Shown: positions 1 through 7,829, counted from the first letter of the stretch. The stretch: DNA of 33,586 bases from an uncultured Bacilli bacterium (GCA_947522695.1 CANNTX010000006.1:1-33586); one strand, 5' to 3'. The notes: a model not told the origin generated them from the sequence alone. Made by a program: numbers and translations.

Positions 1-1583
1 TGATTAGCTTGATCAGAAACTAAAGATATCTCTTCTAAAAAGTCTCCTAAATTAACAGAACCAGTTCTCTCTTCATAAGAAGCAGTTATACTTTTAAATT
101 CCATTAGGTTTTCTAATCTAGTTTCATCTTCAATTAAATGACTACTTTCTAGTTCTTTCTTCATTCCTGACTTATCAAGAACTTCATCAATTAATTCAGT
201 TAATGATAAACTTTCACTAGATTTCTTTATAGATTCAATAATATCTTTAAATTCTAATTCCTTCTTACTTTCAAGTGCATCATACATACTACACTGATTT
301 AAATTAGCTCTAAGTTCAATATCTTTAATTGCGCTATCTCCAATACCTCTTTTAGGTACATTAATAATTCTTCTTAAACTAATTTCATCTTTATCATTAT
401 AAATTAATTTTAGATAAGATATTAAATCTTTAATTTCTTTTCTATTATAGAAATAATAACTACCATAAATTTTATAAGGAATACCTTTAGAAGCAAACAC
501 CTCTTCAATAGCTCTTGATTGAGCATTAGTTCTATAAAGTATTGCAACATCTTTAGGTTCATAACCATCTAAATATAATTTATTAATTTCATCTATAACT
601 AAAGATATTTCATGCTTTTCATCATAACTTCTTAAATAAGTGATTTTAGGGCCATCACCTTTATCAGAATATAACCTTAAATCTTTTCTTTCCTTATTAT
701 GACTTATTACATCATTAGCCGCATTTAAAATATTATTTGTACTTCTATAATTATGTTCTAACTTAATTGTTTTCGCATTAGCATAATCTTTTTCAAAATT
801 AACTATGTTATGATAATCTGCTTGTCTAAATGCATAAATACTTTGATTCATATCACCAACAACAAATATATTTTTATATTTACTTGCAAGTAATTTAGAT
901 AACTTATACTGAACTGGATTTGTATCCTGATACTCATCTATTAATATATATTTATATCTTTCTTGATAATGTTCAAGTATCTCTTTATTATGTTCAAATA
1001 ACCTAACAGGCATTAATAATAAATCATCAAAGTCAACTGCCGCACTAGCAATAAGTCTTTCGTTATATTTATAGTATACATCTACAACTATTTTATCTAT
1101 AGGCGTATTAAAAAACTTATCAAGTTCCATTTCACTAAGCATTTGATTCTTAATAAAAGATATTCTATTTCTAATATAAGAAGGACTATACTGTTTTGTA
1201 TCTAAATTCATATCTTTAAGAATCTTCTTAATAACAGTCAACACATCATCACTATCAATAATACTAAAATTAGAAGGTAAATTTAAATATCCACAATTTT
1301 CTCTAATAATTCTCAAGCCTAATGAGTGAAAAGTTCCAATAAAAGAAGCAACATCTCCAACTAAATTATAAACTCTATCTCTCATTTCTTTAGCAGCCTT
1401 ATTTGTAAATGTAATAGCTAAAATATTATAATCTCTTACTCCATTTTCTATCAAATAAGCAATACGATTAGTTAAAACCTTTGTCTTACCAGATCCTGCC
1501 CCAGCAAGTACTAAGCAAGGCCCTTCATTATGTTTAACAGCCTCAATTTGTTCATCATTTAAATTTTTTAGTAAATCATCCAT
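1..1583 (-). CDS. pcrA: ATP-dependent DNA helicase PcrA/UvrD (C-terminal part beyond window)
   Basis: Superfamily 1A 3'-5' DNA helicase, for nucleotide excision repair and clearing of replication-transcription conflicts. Translating the minus strand gives MDDLLKNLNDEQIEAVKHN, then Walker A AGAGSGKT, motif Ia AITFTNKAAKEM, TFHSLGLRIIR, motif II DEYQDTN, motif III GDMNQSIYAFRQAD and motif IV NYRSTNNI. The frame runs to base 1 without a stop, so about 527 residues are visible; family members have about 720-750, and motifs V-VI lie beyond the edge. Two tandem ATGs (1586 and 1583) follow GGAGG. I prefer 1583 because it gives a 7-nt spacing. The gene has its own promoter, separated from gltX by a palindrome-rich gap. 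The PcrA identity is secure; which UvrD-family paralogue it is rests on the first two-thirds only. Confidence 0.93.
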   Translation of the reverse strand, partial: MDDLLKNLNDEQIEAVKHNEGPCLVLAGAGSGKTKVLTNRIAYLIENGVRDYNILAITFTNKAAKEMRDRVYNLVGDVASFIGTFHSLGLRIIRENCGYLNLPSNFSIIDSDDVLTVIKKILKDMNLDTKQYSPSYIRNRISFIKNQMLSEMELDKFFNTPIDKIVVDVYYKYNERLIASAAVDFDDLLLMPVRLFEHNKEILEHYQERYKYILIDEYQDTNPVQYKLSKLLASKYKNIFVVGDMNQSIYAFRQADYHNIVNFEKDYANAKTIKLEHNYRSTNNILNAANDVISHNKERKDLRLYSDKGDGPKITYLRSYDEKHEISLVIDEINKLYLDGYEPKDVAILYRTNAQSRAIEEVFASKGIPYKIYGSYYFYNRKEIKDLISYLKLIYNDKDEISLRRIINVPKRGIGDSAIKDIELRANLNQCSMYDALESKKELEFKDIIESIKKSSESLSLTELIDEVLDKSGMKKELESSHLIEDETRLENLMEFKSITASYEERTGSVNLGDFLEEISLVSDQAN

Positions 1584-1614
1584 CATTATACCTCCAGTAT
1601 TTTCACTAACATCA

Positions 1615-1643
1615 ATTTTAACAAATATTAAATTTTGTGTCTA
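1615..1643 (-). promoter_or_regulatory. sigma-A type promoter of pcrA
   Basis: The minus strand reads TAGACA-N17-TAAAAT, each hexamer one base off consensus. The predicted start of transcription is about 20 nt upstream of the pcrA start codon, leaving room for the GGAGG ribosome site. Confidence 0.6.
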
Positions 1644-1677
1644 TCGAACAAATAAGGATTTAAGAAAAAATTTTAGA

Positions 1678-1735
1678 GTGAACAATTTTGTTCACTTGAC
1701 TGAACAATTTTACACAAATTATAAAAATCGTTCAC
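1678..1735. repeat. operator-like cluster: palindrome GTGAACAA-TT-TTGTTCAC plus two related half sites
   Basis: Bases 1678-1695 form a palindrome with 8-bp arms (GTGAACAA/TTGTTCAC) around TT. A second TGAACAATTTT follows at 1701-1711, and an inverted CGTTCAC lies at 1729-1735. The cluster is about 35-60 bp upstream of the pcrA -35 hexamer and just downstream of gltX. It looks like a binding site for a dimeric regulator. An mRNA structure is less likely because no T-run follows. No protein can be named from sequence. Confidence 0.4.
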
Positions 1736-1740
1736 TATTT

Positions 1741-1774
1741 TAGTAAAAGAAAAACAACCTATTTTAGATTGTTT
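1741..1774 (-). terminator. weak terminator at the end of gltX
   Basis: On the minus strand AAACAA and TTGTTT can pair across an 11-nt loop that contains the gltX stop codon, followed by a T-rich tail (TTTTTCTTTT). The stem is short and AU-only apart from one G-C pair, so the call is weak. Confidence 0.3.
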
Positions 1775-3393
1775 AATCTCTTCATAACTCTATCTTTACC
1801 CAATAATTTCATTATTTCATATAAATCAGGAGTTGTTGTTTTAGTAGTTAACGCTACTCTTATAATATTTGATATATCAGCTATACTTCCTTTATATGCA
1901 TCAGGATTTTCCTTATATGCTTTCATATCAGTTACATAACCAAATTCATCACATAATAATTTAATTTTATTAAACCATTCTTCCTTCGAATCATTTTCAT
2001 CATAATATTTATTAGCATAAGAGTTTAAAATATCACCAATTTCATCTACGTTTTTAACTTCAAATTTAACCATATTAGAATCAAATAATTCATCATACAT
2101 ATACCAAATATTATCTTTTATCTCACTATAACAAGCAAAATCTTTTCTTGGTTTCTTTTGCTCTCTTTCAATATTCAAAATATTAATTGTATACTCTTTA
2201 TACTTATTAATTAATTCATTAAAATCTTTATCAAACTCTTTAGACCAATTATCTAAATTATCAAATACCTCTTTAGCACTTAATCTACTTAAATAATTTT
2301 TAGATATATTAATTAATTTTTCAATATCAAATAATGATCCTCCACTTGTACACATCTTATTAAATGTAAACATAAAATCATTATAATTCTTGTCTTGATT
2401 TTGCATAAACCATCCATCAAAATTAGAATTTAACAAAGTGGCAAAATATAATTTAACAGCTTCAACTGGAATACCTCTTTCATGATAAAAGGCAACAGCA
2501 GCTTCAGGATCTTTTCTCTTACTTAGTTTTCTAACAGTATCCCCATCTTTTTTATTTAAAGGTAACAAATGAGCAAACTTAGGAGCATCAAATCCACAAG
2601 CATTCCATAATTCTAAATGATAAGGAACAGATGAAATATAAGAATCATCTCTTGTAACAGTTGTAACTCTCATAAAGTGATCATCACAAACATGAGCAAA
2701 AGCATAAGGTGGAACTCCATCAGACTTAATTAATACTTGATCTAAATCATTTTCTGGTAATTCAATAGTACCTTTAATTAAATCCTTAAAAGTAAATTTC
2801 TTATTAAAATCACCCATAGATTTTAACCTAAGTACCCATTTATCACCATTATCTATATGTTCTTTTACTTCATCATAACTTAAATTACGACACTTAGCAT
2901 ATTTTCCATAATAACCAATTCTATCTTTACAAGCTTCTTGTTCTTCTCTCATATGACTTAAATCATCCTCAGAACAAAAACAAGGATAAGCTCTTCCAAT
3001 AGAAACCAAATATTTAGCTACTGTATGATAAATATCTTTTCTCTGACTTTGAATATATGGTCCATACTCTCCACCATTAATAGGTCCTTCATCAACTCTA
3101 TAATTATATTCTTTTAAATCACTAATTATTAAATTAACACCATCATCAATAGCTCTCTTATCATCAGTATCTTCAATTCTTAGTATAAATACACCATTAG
3201 TTTGATGAGCAAATCTTTCTGGAACAAATGACGCAAATAAATTCCCCATATGCATTCTACCAGTTGGACTTGGAGCAAATCTACATACTTCAGCTTTATC
3301 ATCTAAATTTCTTTTAGGATATCTTTTTTCTAAATCTTCAATAGTTAAATTAACATCAGGATATAATAATTCAGCAAGTTTTTTATAATCCAT
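1759..3393 (-). CDS. gltX: glutamate--tRNA ligase (GluRS)
   Basis: Class I aminoacyl-tRNA synthetase charging tRNA-Glu with glutamate in the cytoplasm. Residues 38-51 hold the HIGH-type signature (RFAPSPTGRMHMGN), and the KMSKS-type loop KLSKRKD lies near residue 290. A Cys cluster (CFC, then YAKC about 25-30 residues on) matches the zinc-binding insertion seen in many GluRS. The C-terminal third is the helical anticodon-binding domain. At 544 aa it is slightly longer than the typical 480-500. The start is fixed by TAAGGAGG 9 nt upstream. It has its own strong promoter with no T-box. A tRNA-Glu gene lies about 480 bp upstream on the same strand. I see no sign of a GlnRS identity. Confidence 0.96.
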   Translation of the reverse strand: MDYKKLAELLYPDVNLTIEDLEKRYPKRNLDDKAEVCRFAPSPTGRMHMGNLFASFVPERFAHQTNGVFILRIEDTDDKRAIDDGVNLIISDLKEYNYRVDEGPINGGEYGPYIQSQRKDIYHTVAKYLVSIGRAYPCFCSEDDLSHMREEQEACKDRIGYYGKYAKCRNLSYDEVKEHIDNGDKWVLRLKSMGDFNKKFTFKDLIKGTIELPENDLDQVLIKSDGVPPYAFAHVCDDHFMRVTTVTRDDSYISSVPYHLELWNACGFDAPKFAHLLPLNKKDGDTVRKLSKRKDPEAAVAFYHERGIPVEAVKLYFATLLNSNFDGWFMQNQDKNYNDFMFTFNKMCTSGGSLFDIEKLINISKNYLSRLSAKEVFDNLDNWSKEFDKDFNELINKYKEYTINILNIEREQKKPRKDFACYSEIKDNIWYMYDELFDSNMVKFEVKNVDEIGDILNSYANKYYDENDSKEEWFNKIKLLCDEFGYVTDMKAYKENPDAYKGSIADISNIIRVALTTKTTTPDLYEIMKLLGKDRVMKRLNNLK

Positions 3394-3423
3394 AATACAA
3401 TTCCTCCTTAATTAAACAAGTTA

Positions 3424-3452
3424 ATTATATTACACAAAAATACTATAATCAA
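3424..3452 (-). promoter_or_regulatory. promoter of gltX
   Basis: The minus strand reads TTGATT-N17-TATAAT, with a perfect -10. It sits about 30 nt upstream of the gltX start codon. Confidence 0.75.
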
Positions 3453-3502
3453 GGCACAAAAATTATAATTATACAAGAAAAATAATCATAAAGTATAATT
3501 TA

Positions 3503-3532
3503 TATACAAAATCAAAAAAATTATTATATAAT
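3503..3532 (+). promoter_or_regulatory. promoter of the 88-aa gene
   Basis: TATACA-N18-TATAAT on the plus strand ends 23 nt upstream of the start codon at 3556. The -35 is weak and the -10 perfect. It is divergent from the gltX promoter. Confidence 0.5.
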
Positions 3533-3555
3533 AAATTCAGGGAGGGATAATAAAA

Positions 3556-3822
3556 ATGACTGAAACAGAATATAGAATAAGAATTATTACAACATGTCTA
3601 GAATATAAAGAATATTTAGAAAGTGAATTAAAACAAGCCTACGGAGATGGAATTGTTGGAACATATGAAATAACAAAAATGTTAATGGAAGTAAATGATT
3701 TAATTTCTGAACAATCTAAACATTTTATGTATCACAACAATAAATTAGTAACTAAAGAAGAATTAGAATCAAAAATAATTACATTAAAAAAAGAAGATAC
3801 TATGAATTTCAAAAGAAGATAG
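3556..3822 (+). CDS. hypothetical protein (88 aa)
   Basis: Small soluble protein that I do not recognise. It starts MTETEYRIRIITT and is predicted to be mostly helical, with a charged C-terminal tail (KKEDTMNFKRR). It has no signal peptide, membrane segment or cysteine pair. An AGGGAGG ribosome site with good spacing, a divergent promoter and a terminator immediately downstream indicate a genuine monocistronic gene. It lies between gltX and tRNA-Glu on the opposite strand, and that context gives no clear functional hint. Confidence 0.7.
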   Translation: MTETEYRIRIITTCLEYKEYLESELKQAYGDGIVGTYEITKMLMEVNDLISEQSKHFMYHNNKLVTKEELESKIITLKKEDTMNFKRR

Positions 3823-3836
3823 TTCTTCTTTTTTTA

Positions 3837-3865
3837 TTAAAAAAAGCCTTAATTTAAGGCATTTT
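3837..3865 (-). terminator. bidirectional terminator (tRNA-Glu and the 88-aa gene)
   Basis: Hairpin GCCTT-AATTT-AAGGC at 3846-3860. Read on the minus strand it is followed by seven Ts, a strong terminator for the tRNA-Glu transcript. Read on the plus strand it is followed by a shorter T-rich tail. Confidence 0.7.
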
Positions 3866-3876
3866 ATCAATTTTAT

Positions 3877-3952
3877 TGGTGACCTGTATGGGGTTCGAAC
3901 CCATAAATGTAGCCTTGAGAGGGCTATGTGTTAACCATTTCACCAACAGGCC
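3877..3952 (-). tRNA. tRNA-Glu (anticodon CUC)
   Basis: The minus strand folds as a complete cloverleaf: acceptor GGCCTGT/ACAGGTC (one G-U), anticodon stem TAGCC/GGCTA around loop CTCTCAA, T arm ATGGG-TTCGAAC-CCCAT, discriminator A and an encoded CCA end. The loop gives anticodon CTC, reading GAG. It has its own promoter and terminator. The CUC isoacceptor is noteworthy in an AT-rich genome, where GAA and the UUC anticodon dominate. Confidence 0.96.
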
Positions 3953-3971
3953 AAATAAATATAACAATATT

Positions 3972-4001
3972 AATATATCACATTAAAACAATTTGATACA
4001 A
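3972..4001 (-). promoter_or_regulatory. promoter of tRNA-Glu
   Basis: The minus strand reads TTGTAT-N18-TATATT, ending about 19 nt before the 5' end of the mature tRNA. Confidence 0.5.
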
Positions 4002-4024
4002 CCTTATTTTTTTAATTTAATAAC

Positions 4025-4071
4025 AAAAAAACATATCATTTATCTTATTTACTAAGTTGATATGTTTTTTT
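4025..4071. terminator. bidirectional terminator with 14-bp arms
   Basis: Perfect inverted repeat AAAAAAACATATCA / TGATATGTTTTTTT (4025-4038 and 4058-4071) around a 19-nt loop, with A- and T-runs on either side. It ends transcription of the small minus-strand gene, whose stop codon lies inside the loop. Confidence 0.75.
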
Positions 4072-4245
4072 ACAATTATTTTTAATATCATTAATTTTTT
4101 CATGAGTAGTAGGTATTTCAGTATATTGGGGAGAATCCATTAATTTATTTACATCATCTAATGTTATTTCATATAAACTTTTTATTAAGTTTTTTAATAA
4201 TTCTTCTCTTTCATTTTTACCGTTATAATAAATTTTATCAACCAT
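4045..4245 (-). CDS. hypothetical protein (66 aa)
   Basis: Small charged protein beginning MVDKIYYNGKNEREELL, with no recognisable domain, signal peptide or membrane segment. I chose ATG at 4245; an in-frame GTG at 4269 would add eight Lys-rich residues. Upstream there is only a weak purine-rich AAGAAG ribosome site. The gene lies between the hsp20 terminator and a perfect 14-bp terminator hairpin whose loop contains its stop codon. That supports transcription of the unit but not the product's function. It could also be a chance frame inside a short non-coding transcript. Confidence 0.45.
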   Translation of the reverse strand: MVDKIYYNGKNEREELLKNLIKSLYEITLDDVNKLMDSPQYTEIPTTHEKINDIKNNCKKTYQLSK

Positions 4246-4306
4246 AATTTTTATCTTCTTTTTTATCACAACTGAAAATTACTCAATAATATATATAAAT
4301 TATGTC

Positions 4307-4333
4307 AAAAAAAAGCACTCTTTTGAGTACTTT
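4307..4333 (-). terminator. terminator of hsp20
   Basis: Minus-strand hairpin AAAGTACTC-AAAA-GAGTGCTTT (9 bp, one G-U) followed by a run of Ts, six bases after the hsp20 stop. Confidence 0.85.
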
Positions 4334-4338
4334 CATAA

Positions 4339-4731
4339 TTATTTTATTTCAATAGTTTTCTTAGTTTCAGCTTTTTCTTCTTTAGGAACAGTAATATTTA
4401 AGATACCATTTTCAAATTTAGCATCTATCTTATCAACATCAACATCACCTAAAGCAAAAGATCTACTAAATGAGCCATATGTTCTTTCTTTTCTTATGTA
4501 ATTCTTTTTGTTCTCCTTTTCCTTTTTTTCTTTAGAAGCACTAACAGTTAAATAACCATCTTTAACTTCTAATTTAATATCTTTCTTATCGTATCCAGGT
4601 ACATCCATTTCAACATGGTACATACCATCCTCCTCATAGATATCACATTTTACATCATTTTTTCTTACAACTGGTTTAAAGAAATCGTCTAAATCATCAT
4701 CGAAGAAAAAACCTCTTGGGATTATATTCAT
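4339..4731 (-). CDS. small heat-shock protein, Hsp20/alpha-crystallin family
   Basis: ATP-independent holdase chaperone that binds unfolding proteins in the cytoplasm as oligomers. The 130-aa protein has a short N-terminal arm (IIPRGFFFDDDLDDFF) and an alpha-crystallin domain at about residues 25-120 (DIYEEDGMYHVEMDVPGYDKKDIKLEV; FENGILNITVPK). Its C-terminal tail lacks a clear I-x-I anchor except for a final IEIK. Its length is normal for bacterial Hsp18/IbpA proteins. An AAAGGAAG ribosome site lies upstream. The promoter is overlapped by a CIRCE element, so HrcA repression is expected. It is monocistronic, with its own strong terminator. Confidence 0.95.
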   Translation of the reverse strand: MNIIPRGFFFDDDLDDFFKPVVRKNDVKCDIYEEDGMYHVEMDVPGYDKKDIKLEVKDGYLTVSASKEKKEKENKKNYIRKERTYGSFSRSFALGDVDVDKIDAKFENGILNITVPKEEKAETKKTIEIK

Positions 4732-4761
4732 AATCTAATCACTCTTCCTTTCACAATTATA

Positions 4762-4790
4762 GTTATACCACTCTAATTAGCACTTGTCAA
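4762..4790 (-). promoter_or_regulatory. promoter of hsp20
   Basis: The minus strand reads TTGACA-N17-TATAAC. The -35 hexamer lies in the spacer of the CIRCE element, so repressor binding would block RNA polymerase directly. Confidence 0.8.
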
Positions 4791-4803
4791 GTAAAAGTGC
4801 TAA
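4777..4803 (-). promoter_or_regulatory. CIRCE element (HrcA operator)
   Basis: TTAGCACTT-N9-AAGTGCTAA, a match to the CIRCE consensus TTAGCACTC-N9-GAGTGCTAA with one symmetric change in each arm. It is placed over the hsp20 -35 hexamer. The HrcA repressor gene is not in this window. Confidence 0.85.
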
Positions 4804-4810
4804 AATATTT

Positions 4811-5104
4811 TTAAATATTTAAATTTATCAAATTAGATATATCATTATTAAACAAATAAACAATTATATTTTTATTTATTTTATTAACTTCTTCCTTAAG
4901 AATATCTAAATTTTTTAAACAAATATCCCTTCTATACAAAAGAATATCCTTAAAATTAGATACACCAATACTTTTCAAATAATCTAGCACTTCTCTAATA
5001 TTTTGCTCATAATAACTAAAATTATTCACATCAACATCTTTAAAATTATAATTTATAACATTGAAGTCTTCTTTTGTAATATATTCCTTCAAATAATCTA
5101 TCAT
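4811..5104 (-). CDS. hypothetical protein (97 aa), last gene of a three-gene operon
   Basis: Unrecognised 97-aa helical protein (MIDYLKEYITKEDFNVINYN...), rich in Asn, Asp, Leu and Ile. The central segment (EVLDYLKSIGVSNFKDILLYRRDICLKN) has the shape of an mTERF-like helical repeat: Leu-rich helix, Gly turn, then a second helix. It overlaps the upstream 605-aa gene by four bases (ATGA), so it is translationally coupled to it. No membrane segment or signal peptide is visible. It may be a small partner or a detached C-terminal module of the 605-aa protein. No function can be assigned. Confidence 0.7.
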   Translation of the reverse strand: MIDYLKEYITKEDFNVINYNFKDVDVNNFSYYEQNIREVLDYLKSIGVSNFKDILLYRRDICLKNLDILKEEVNKINKNIIVYLFNNDISNLINLNI

Positions 5105-6918
5105 TCTACTATACCTCTATATACAACTTTCTTTAACATATCATATTCATATTCATTTAAATCCATATTATAAGTAAGAGCATATAATAAAGCATTTTCT
5201 TCCTTAACCTTATTATCAATTAAAGCTTTAAAAACACTATAAGTTTTAATTCTAGATACAATTTTATTATTAAAAACTAATTCTGTTTTTCTTTTAATAC
5301 TTGCAAAATAAGATTCATTAAAAGTAGTAATTCTCATACCAGAATCAAGTAAACTTAATATTGGATGTTCTTTAATTAATAAATTAATTTCACTATCGTT
5401 TAAAACATTACGATTCTTAATAAATTTTTCATACTCATAATTAATCTTATTTGGGCTATCATCTTTAACATTATCCCATATATTTAAATTGTTTTTATAT
5501 GCAAATAATATTCTTTTAATAATAAGTGACTTAATATTTCTTAATGTTAATTCTGGTTTATCATGAATAAATTCACTATATCCCATTTCTATAAACATGT
5601 CTAATGTTCTTGCCAAGTCATTAATAAGAAGTACACTAAAACTTTTATAATCCTCTTCATCTCTTAAATCAAAACCATAACTACATAATACATCAATATT
5701 TTTAAACAATAATTCATTATTAATAGATAGAACATTTAAAGCATTTTTAAATAAATTATTAGCGTTAATTCCCATGTCATTAAGTTTATTATAAACATTA
5801 AGATTATCATTATAACGATTTAATAAAAACATAATATTATCATTAATAACAACATTAATATCATTAATACCACATAAATTTAATAGTTGAACATTATTAG
5901 TAAAATTATTAATTTCATCATCACAATAAACTAATGTATATCTTTTAAGAATTTGCTCTATACTTTTATCATTTAAACTATATTTATTTTTTAAAATATC
6001 ATTAACATCTCTAAATTTACTCAAATTACTTTTAGTTAACAAAAGTCCTAAAATTTTACCATTTTTATCTACATCTTTTAAAAAACTATTATCATTTAAA
6101 TATTCTAAAAATTCTTTTATTTCATCGAAATCAAGGCTTTTAACCTTATCTACATAATTACCGCATACATTTTCATAATCAAAACCATAATTATTAAATA
6201 ATTTTTTCATATCTTTAGTTTCTTCTATTTTTAACTTAGACTTAACTTCAACTTTTCTCTTTTTATTAACTCTAGTTTTTTCTTTAGGTGCATAATCAAA
6301 ACTAACCATGTTTTCAAAAGGAGTAACATTAATTGAATTACTATCTCCAACTTTCTTATAAACTACTTTTTTCTTATCCTTTTTACTATATTTTCTAATC
6401 AAAGATATATTATATCTATTCAAATAATCCATAGCTTCTTCAAATAAAACATCTGCATCATCTTTTTCAAATAAATATATAATTTTTTCTAATAAATCAT
6501 AATCATTTTCTAAAAGACTTTTATTATTATCTAATCTATATTTAAAATCTAGCACATAATCGTTATCATCATCTTTAATACTAACAAAATCTTTAATTAT
6601 CTTCTCAAATAAATTAACTGTATTATTTTCACTGTCTTCTAATTTAAGATTAGAATAATCACCATTATAAGATAATAATTTATTTCTAATTTCATTAAAA
6701 TCTAATAAAAAATCTTTCTTATTCTCATAATGTATATCATCAAGTAATTCTAATATTAAATTTTCACTTATACCAATAATAAAGTCATAAATATAACTAT
6801 AATTATCGTTAATTTGAGATAAAACATCTTTAAAATAAGATCTATTTTTATTTTCGTTTTCTTCTAAATATTTCAAATACTTATCCAATAATGAAATAAT
6901 ATAATCTTTTTCACTCAT
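5101..6918 (-). CDS. hypothetical protein with mTERF-like alpha-helical repeats (605 aa)
   Basis: Large Asn/Asp/Lys-rich cytoplasmic-looking protein of unknown function. About residues 1-190 are acidic and helical. A basic linker (KEKTRVNKKRKVEVKSKLK) follows near residue 215. From about 240 to 470 comes a series of 30-35-residue units of the form L..L...GI.....i......L, for example LLNLCGINDINVVINDN, KLNDMGINANNLFKN and VLCSYGFDLRDEED, which resemble mTERF repeats. The last 100 residues are basic. No catalytic motif is visible. It starts with ATG after a purine-rich AAGGGGAAG. It sits between a 268-aa and a 97-aa unknown gene in one operon. By analogy with mTERF folds it may bind nucleic acid, but that is inference. 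Confidence 0.75.
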   Translation of the reverse strand: MSEKDYIISLLDKYLKYLEENENKNRSYFKDVLSQINDNYSYIYDFIIGISENLILELLDDIHYENKKDFLLDFNEIRNKLLSYNGDYSNLKLEDSENNTVNLFEKIIKDFVSIKDDDNDYVLDFKYRLDNNKSLLENDYDLLEKIIYLFEKDDADVLFEEAMDYLNRYNISLIRKYSKKDKKKVVYKKVGDSNSINVTPFENMVSFDYAPKEKTRVNKKRKVEVKSKLKIEETKDMKKLFNNYGFDYENVCGNYVDKVKSLDFDEIKEFLEYLNDNSFLKDVDKNGKILGLLLTKSNLSKFRDVNDILKNKYSLNDKSIEQILKRYTLVYCDDEINNFTNNVQLLNLCGINDINVVINDNIMFLLNRYNDNLNVYNKLNDMGINANNLFKNALNVLSINNELLFKNIDVLCSYGFDLRDEEDYKSFSVLLINDLARTLDMFIEMGYSEFIHDKPELTLRNIKSLIIKRILFAYKNNLNIWDNVKDDSPNKINYEYEKFIKNRNVLNDSEINLLIKEHPILSLLDSGMRITTFNESYFASIKRKTELVFNNKIVSRIKTYSVFKALIDNKVKEENALLYALTYNMDLNEYEYDMLKKVVYRGIVE

Positions 6919-6948
6919 ATTAACTTCCCCTTTCTACTATTTTATTTT

Positions 6949-7755
6949 TTATTCTCCCTTTAATTTACTATAACCATTAATATATTCATTAATTAATTTT
7001 ATACTTGAATTATATAATACTATATTGTCTTTATTTTTAAGTGCTTTATTCATTTCACTATACATTCCTGTTAATAAAGAAACAATTCTTAAATTATCAT
7101 CACTATTTTCATCATTACCATCAATGAAAGAAGATAAATTATCTTTTGAAACACTATTTATTAATTCACTTTCATTTTTAATAATTTCATTTACTTTATT
7201 AAATAATTCTTCATTATTAACATTAACATCTTTATATAAATCAGCAAATCTTATATTAGATTTTCCAACCTCTTGTTTAATTTTACCTTTTTCAAATAGA
7301 CTTAAATTTAATGAATCTAAGACATTATCTAATTCATCAAAATTAGCAATAGTATCTTTAATACCATCTTTAGTTATTATTGTACTATATTTTTTAAGCA
7401 AATCATCAGAAATTTCTATATTATATCTAGAATAAAAAGAATTTAAATTTATAATTAAATTATTTATATAAATTAATGCTTGATCATATTTTTCTTTAAA
7501 AAATAAATTATTCGGATTACTTTTATACATCTTTAAAACAGTCATATTAAGACTTAAAGCATCATAAAGATTATCACAATTTTTAGAATCATATATTTTT
7601 AAAAGTTCCTTAATATCATCACTATCCATTTCTTTAATATTGTCAAATTTTAATGGAATACTATAATTATATTTTTCAAATATTTTTTTTACACTATCTT
7701 TATTAATATTATTATTGCTTGATACTAAACTACTAAATTTTTCTAATATATTCAT
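6949..7755 (-). CDS. hypothetical protein (268 aa), first gene of the operon
   Basis: Unrecognised all-helical, Asn/Ser/Lys-rich protein beginning MNILEKFSSLVSSNNN. It contains a long predicted helical bundle and no signal peptide, membrane segment or catalytic motif. The frame is open 16 codons further upstream from a TTG. ATG at 7755 is preferred because AGGTG lies five bases before it, and because a promoter (TTGATA-N17-TAAAGT) overlaps the upstream segment. A 30-bp gap separates it from the 605-aa gene, so the two are probably cotranscribed. It is divergent from the membrane-protein cluster that begins at 7882. It may act with the 605-aa repeat protein. Confidence 0.7.
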   Translation of the reverse strand: MNILEKFSSLVSSNNNINKDSVKKIFEKYNYSIPLKFDNIKEMDSDDIKELLKIYDSKNCDNLYDALSLNMTVLKMYKSNPNNLFFKEKYDQALIYINNLIINLNSFYSRYNIEISDDLLKKYSTIITKDGIKDTIANFDELDNVLDSLNLSLFEKGKIKQEVGKSNIRFADLYKDVNVNNEELFNKVNEIIKNESELINSVSKDNLSSFIDGNDENSDDNLRIVSLLTGMYSEMNKALKNKDNIVLYNSSIKLINEYINGYSKLKGE

Positions 7756-7774
7756 ATCAACACCTACTATAACA

Positions 7775-7803
7775 ACTTTATCACAATTTACCAAACATAT
7801 CAA
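7775..7803 (-). promoter_or_regulatory. promoter of the 268/605/97-aa operon
   Basis: The minus strand reads TTGATA-N17-TAAAGT, ending 19 bases before the chosen ATG at 7755. Confidence 0.5.
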
Positions 7804-7829
7804 TTTTATATTTGTAAAGTATTTGTATA

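Noticed and set aside
7025..7435. Plus-strand open frame of 136 codons
   Set aside because: It is antisense to the 268-aa gene, has no ribosome site, and its hydrophobic Leu/Ser composition comes from reading an AT-rich gene backwards.
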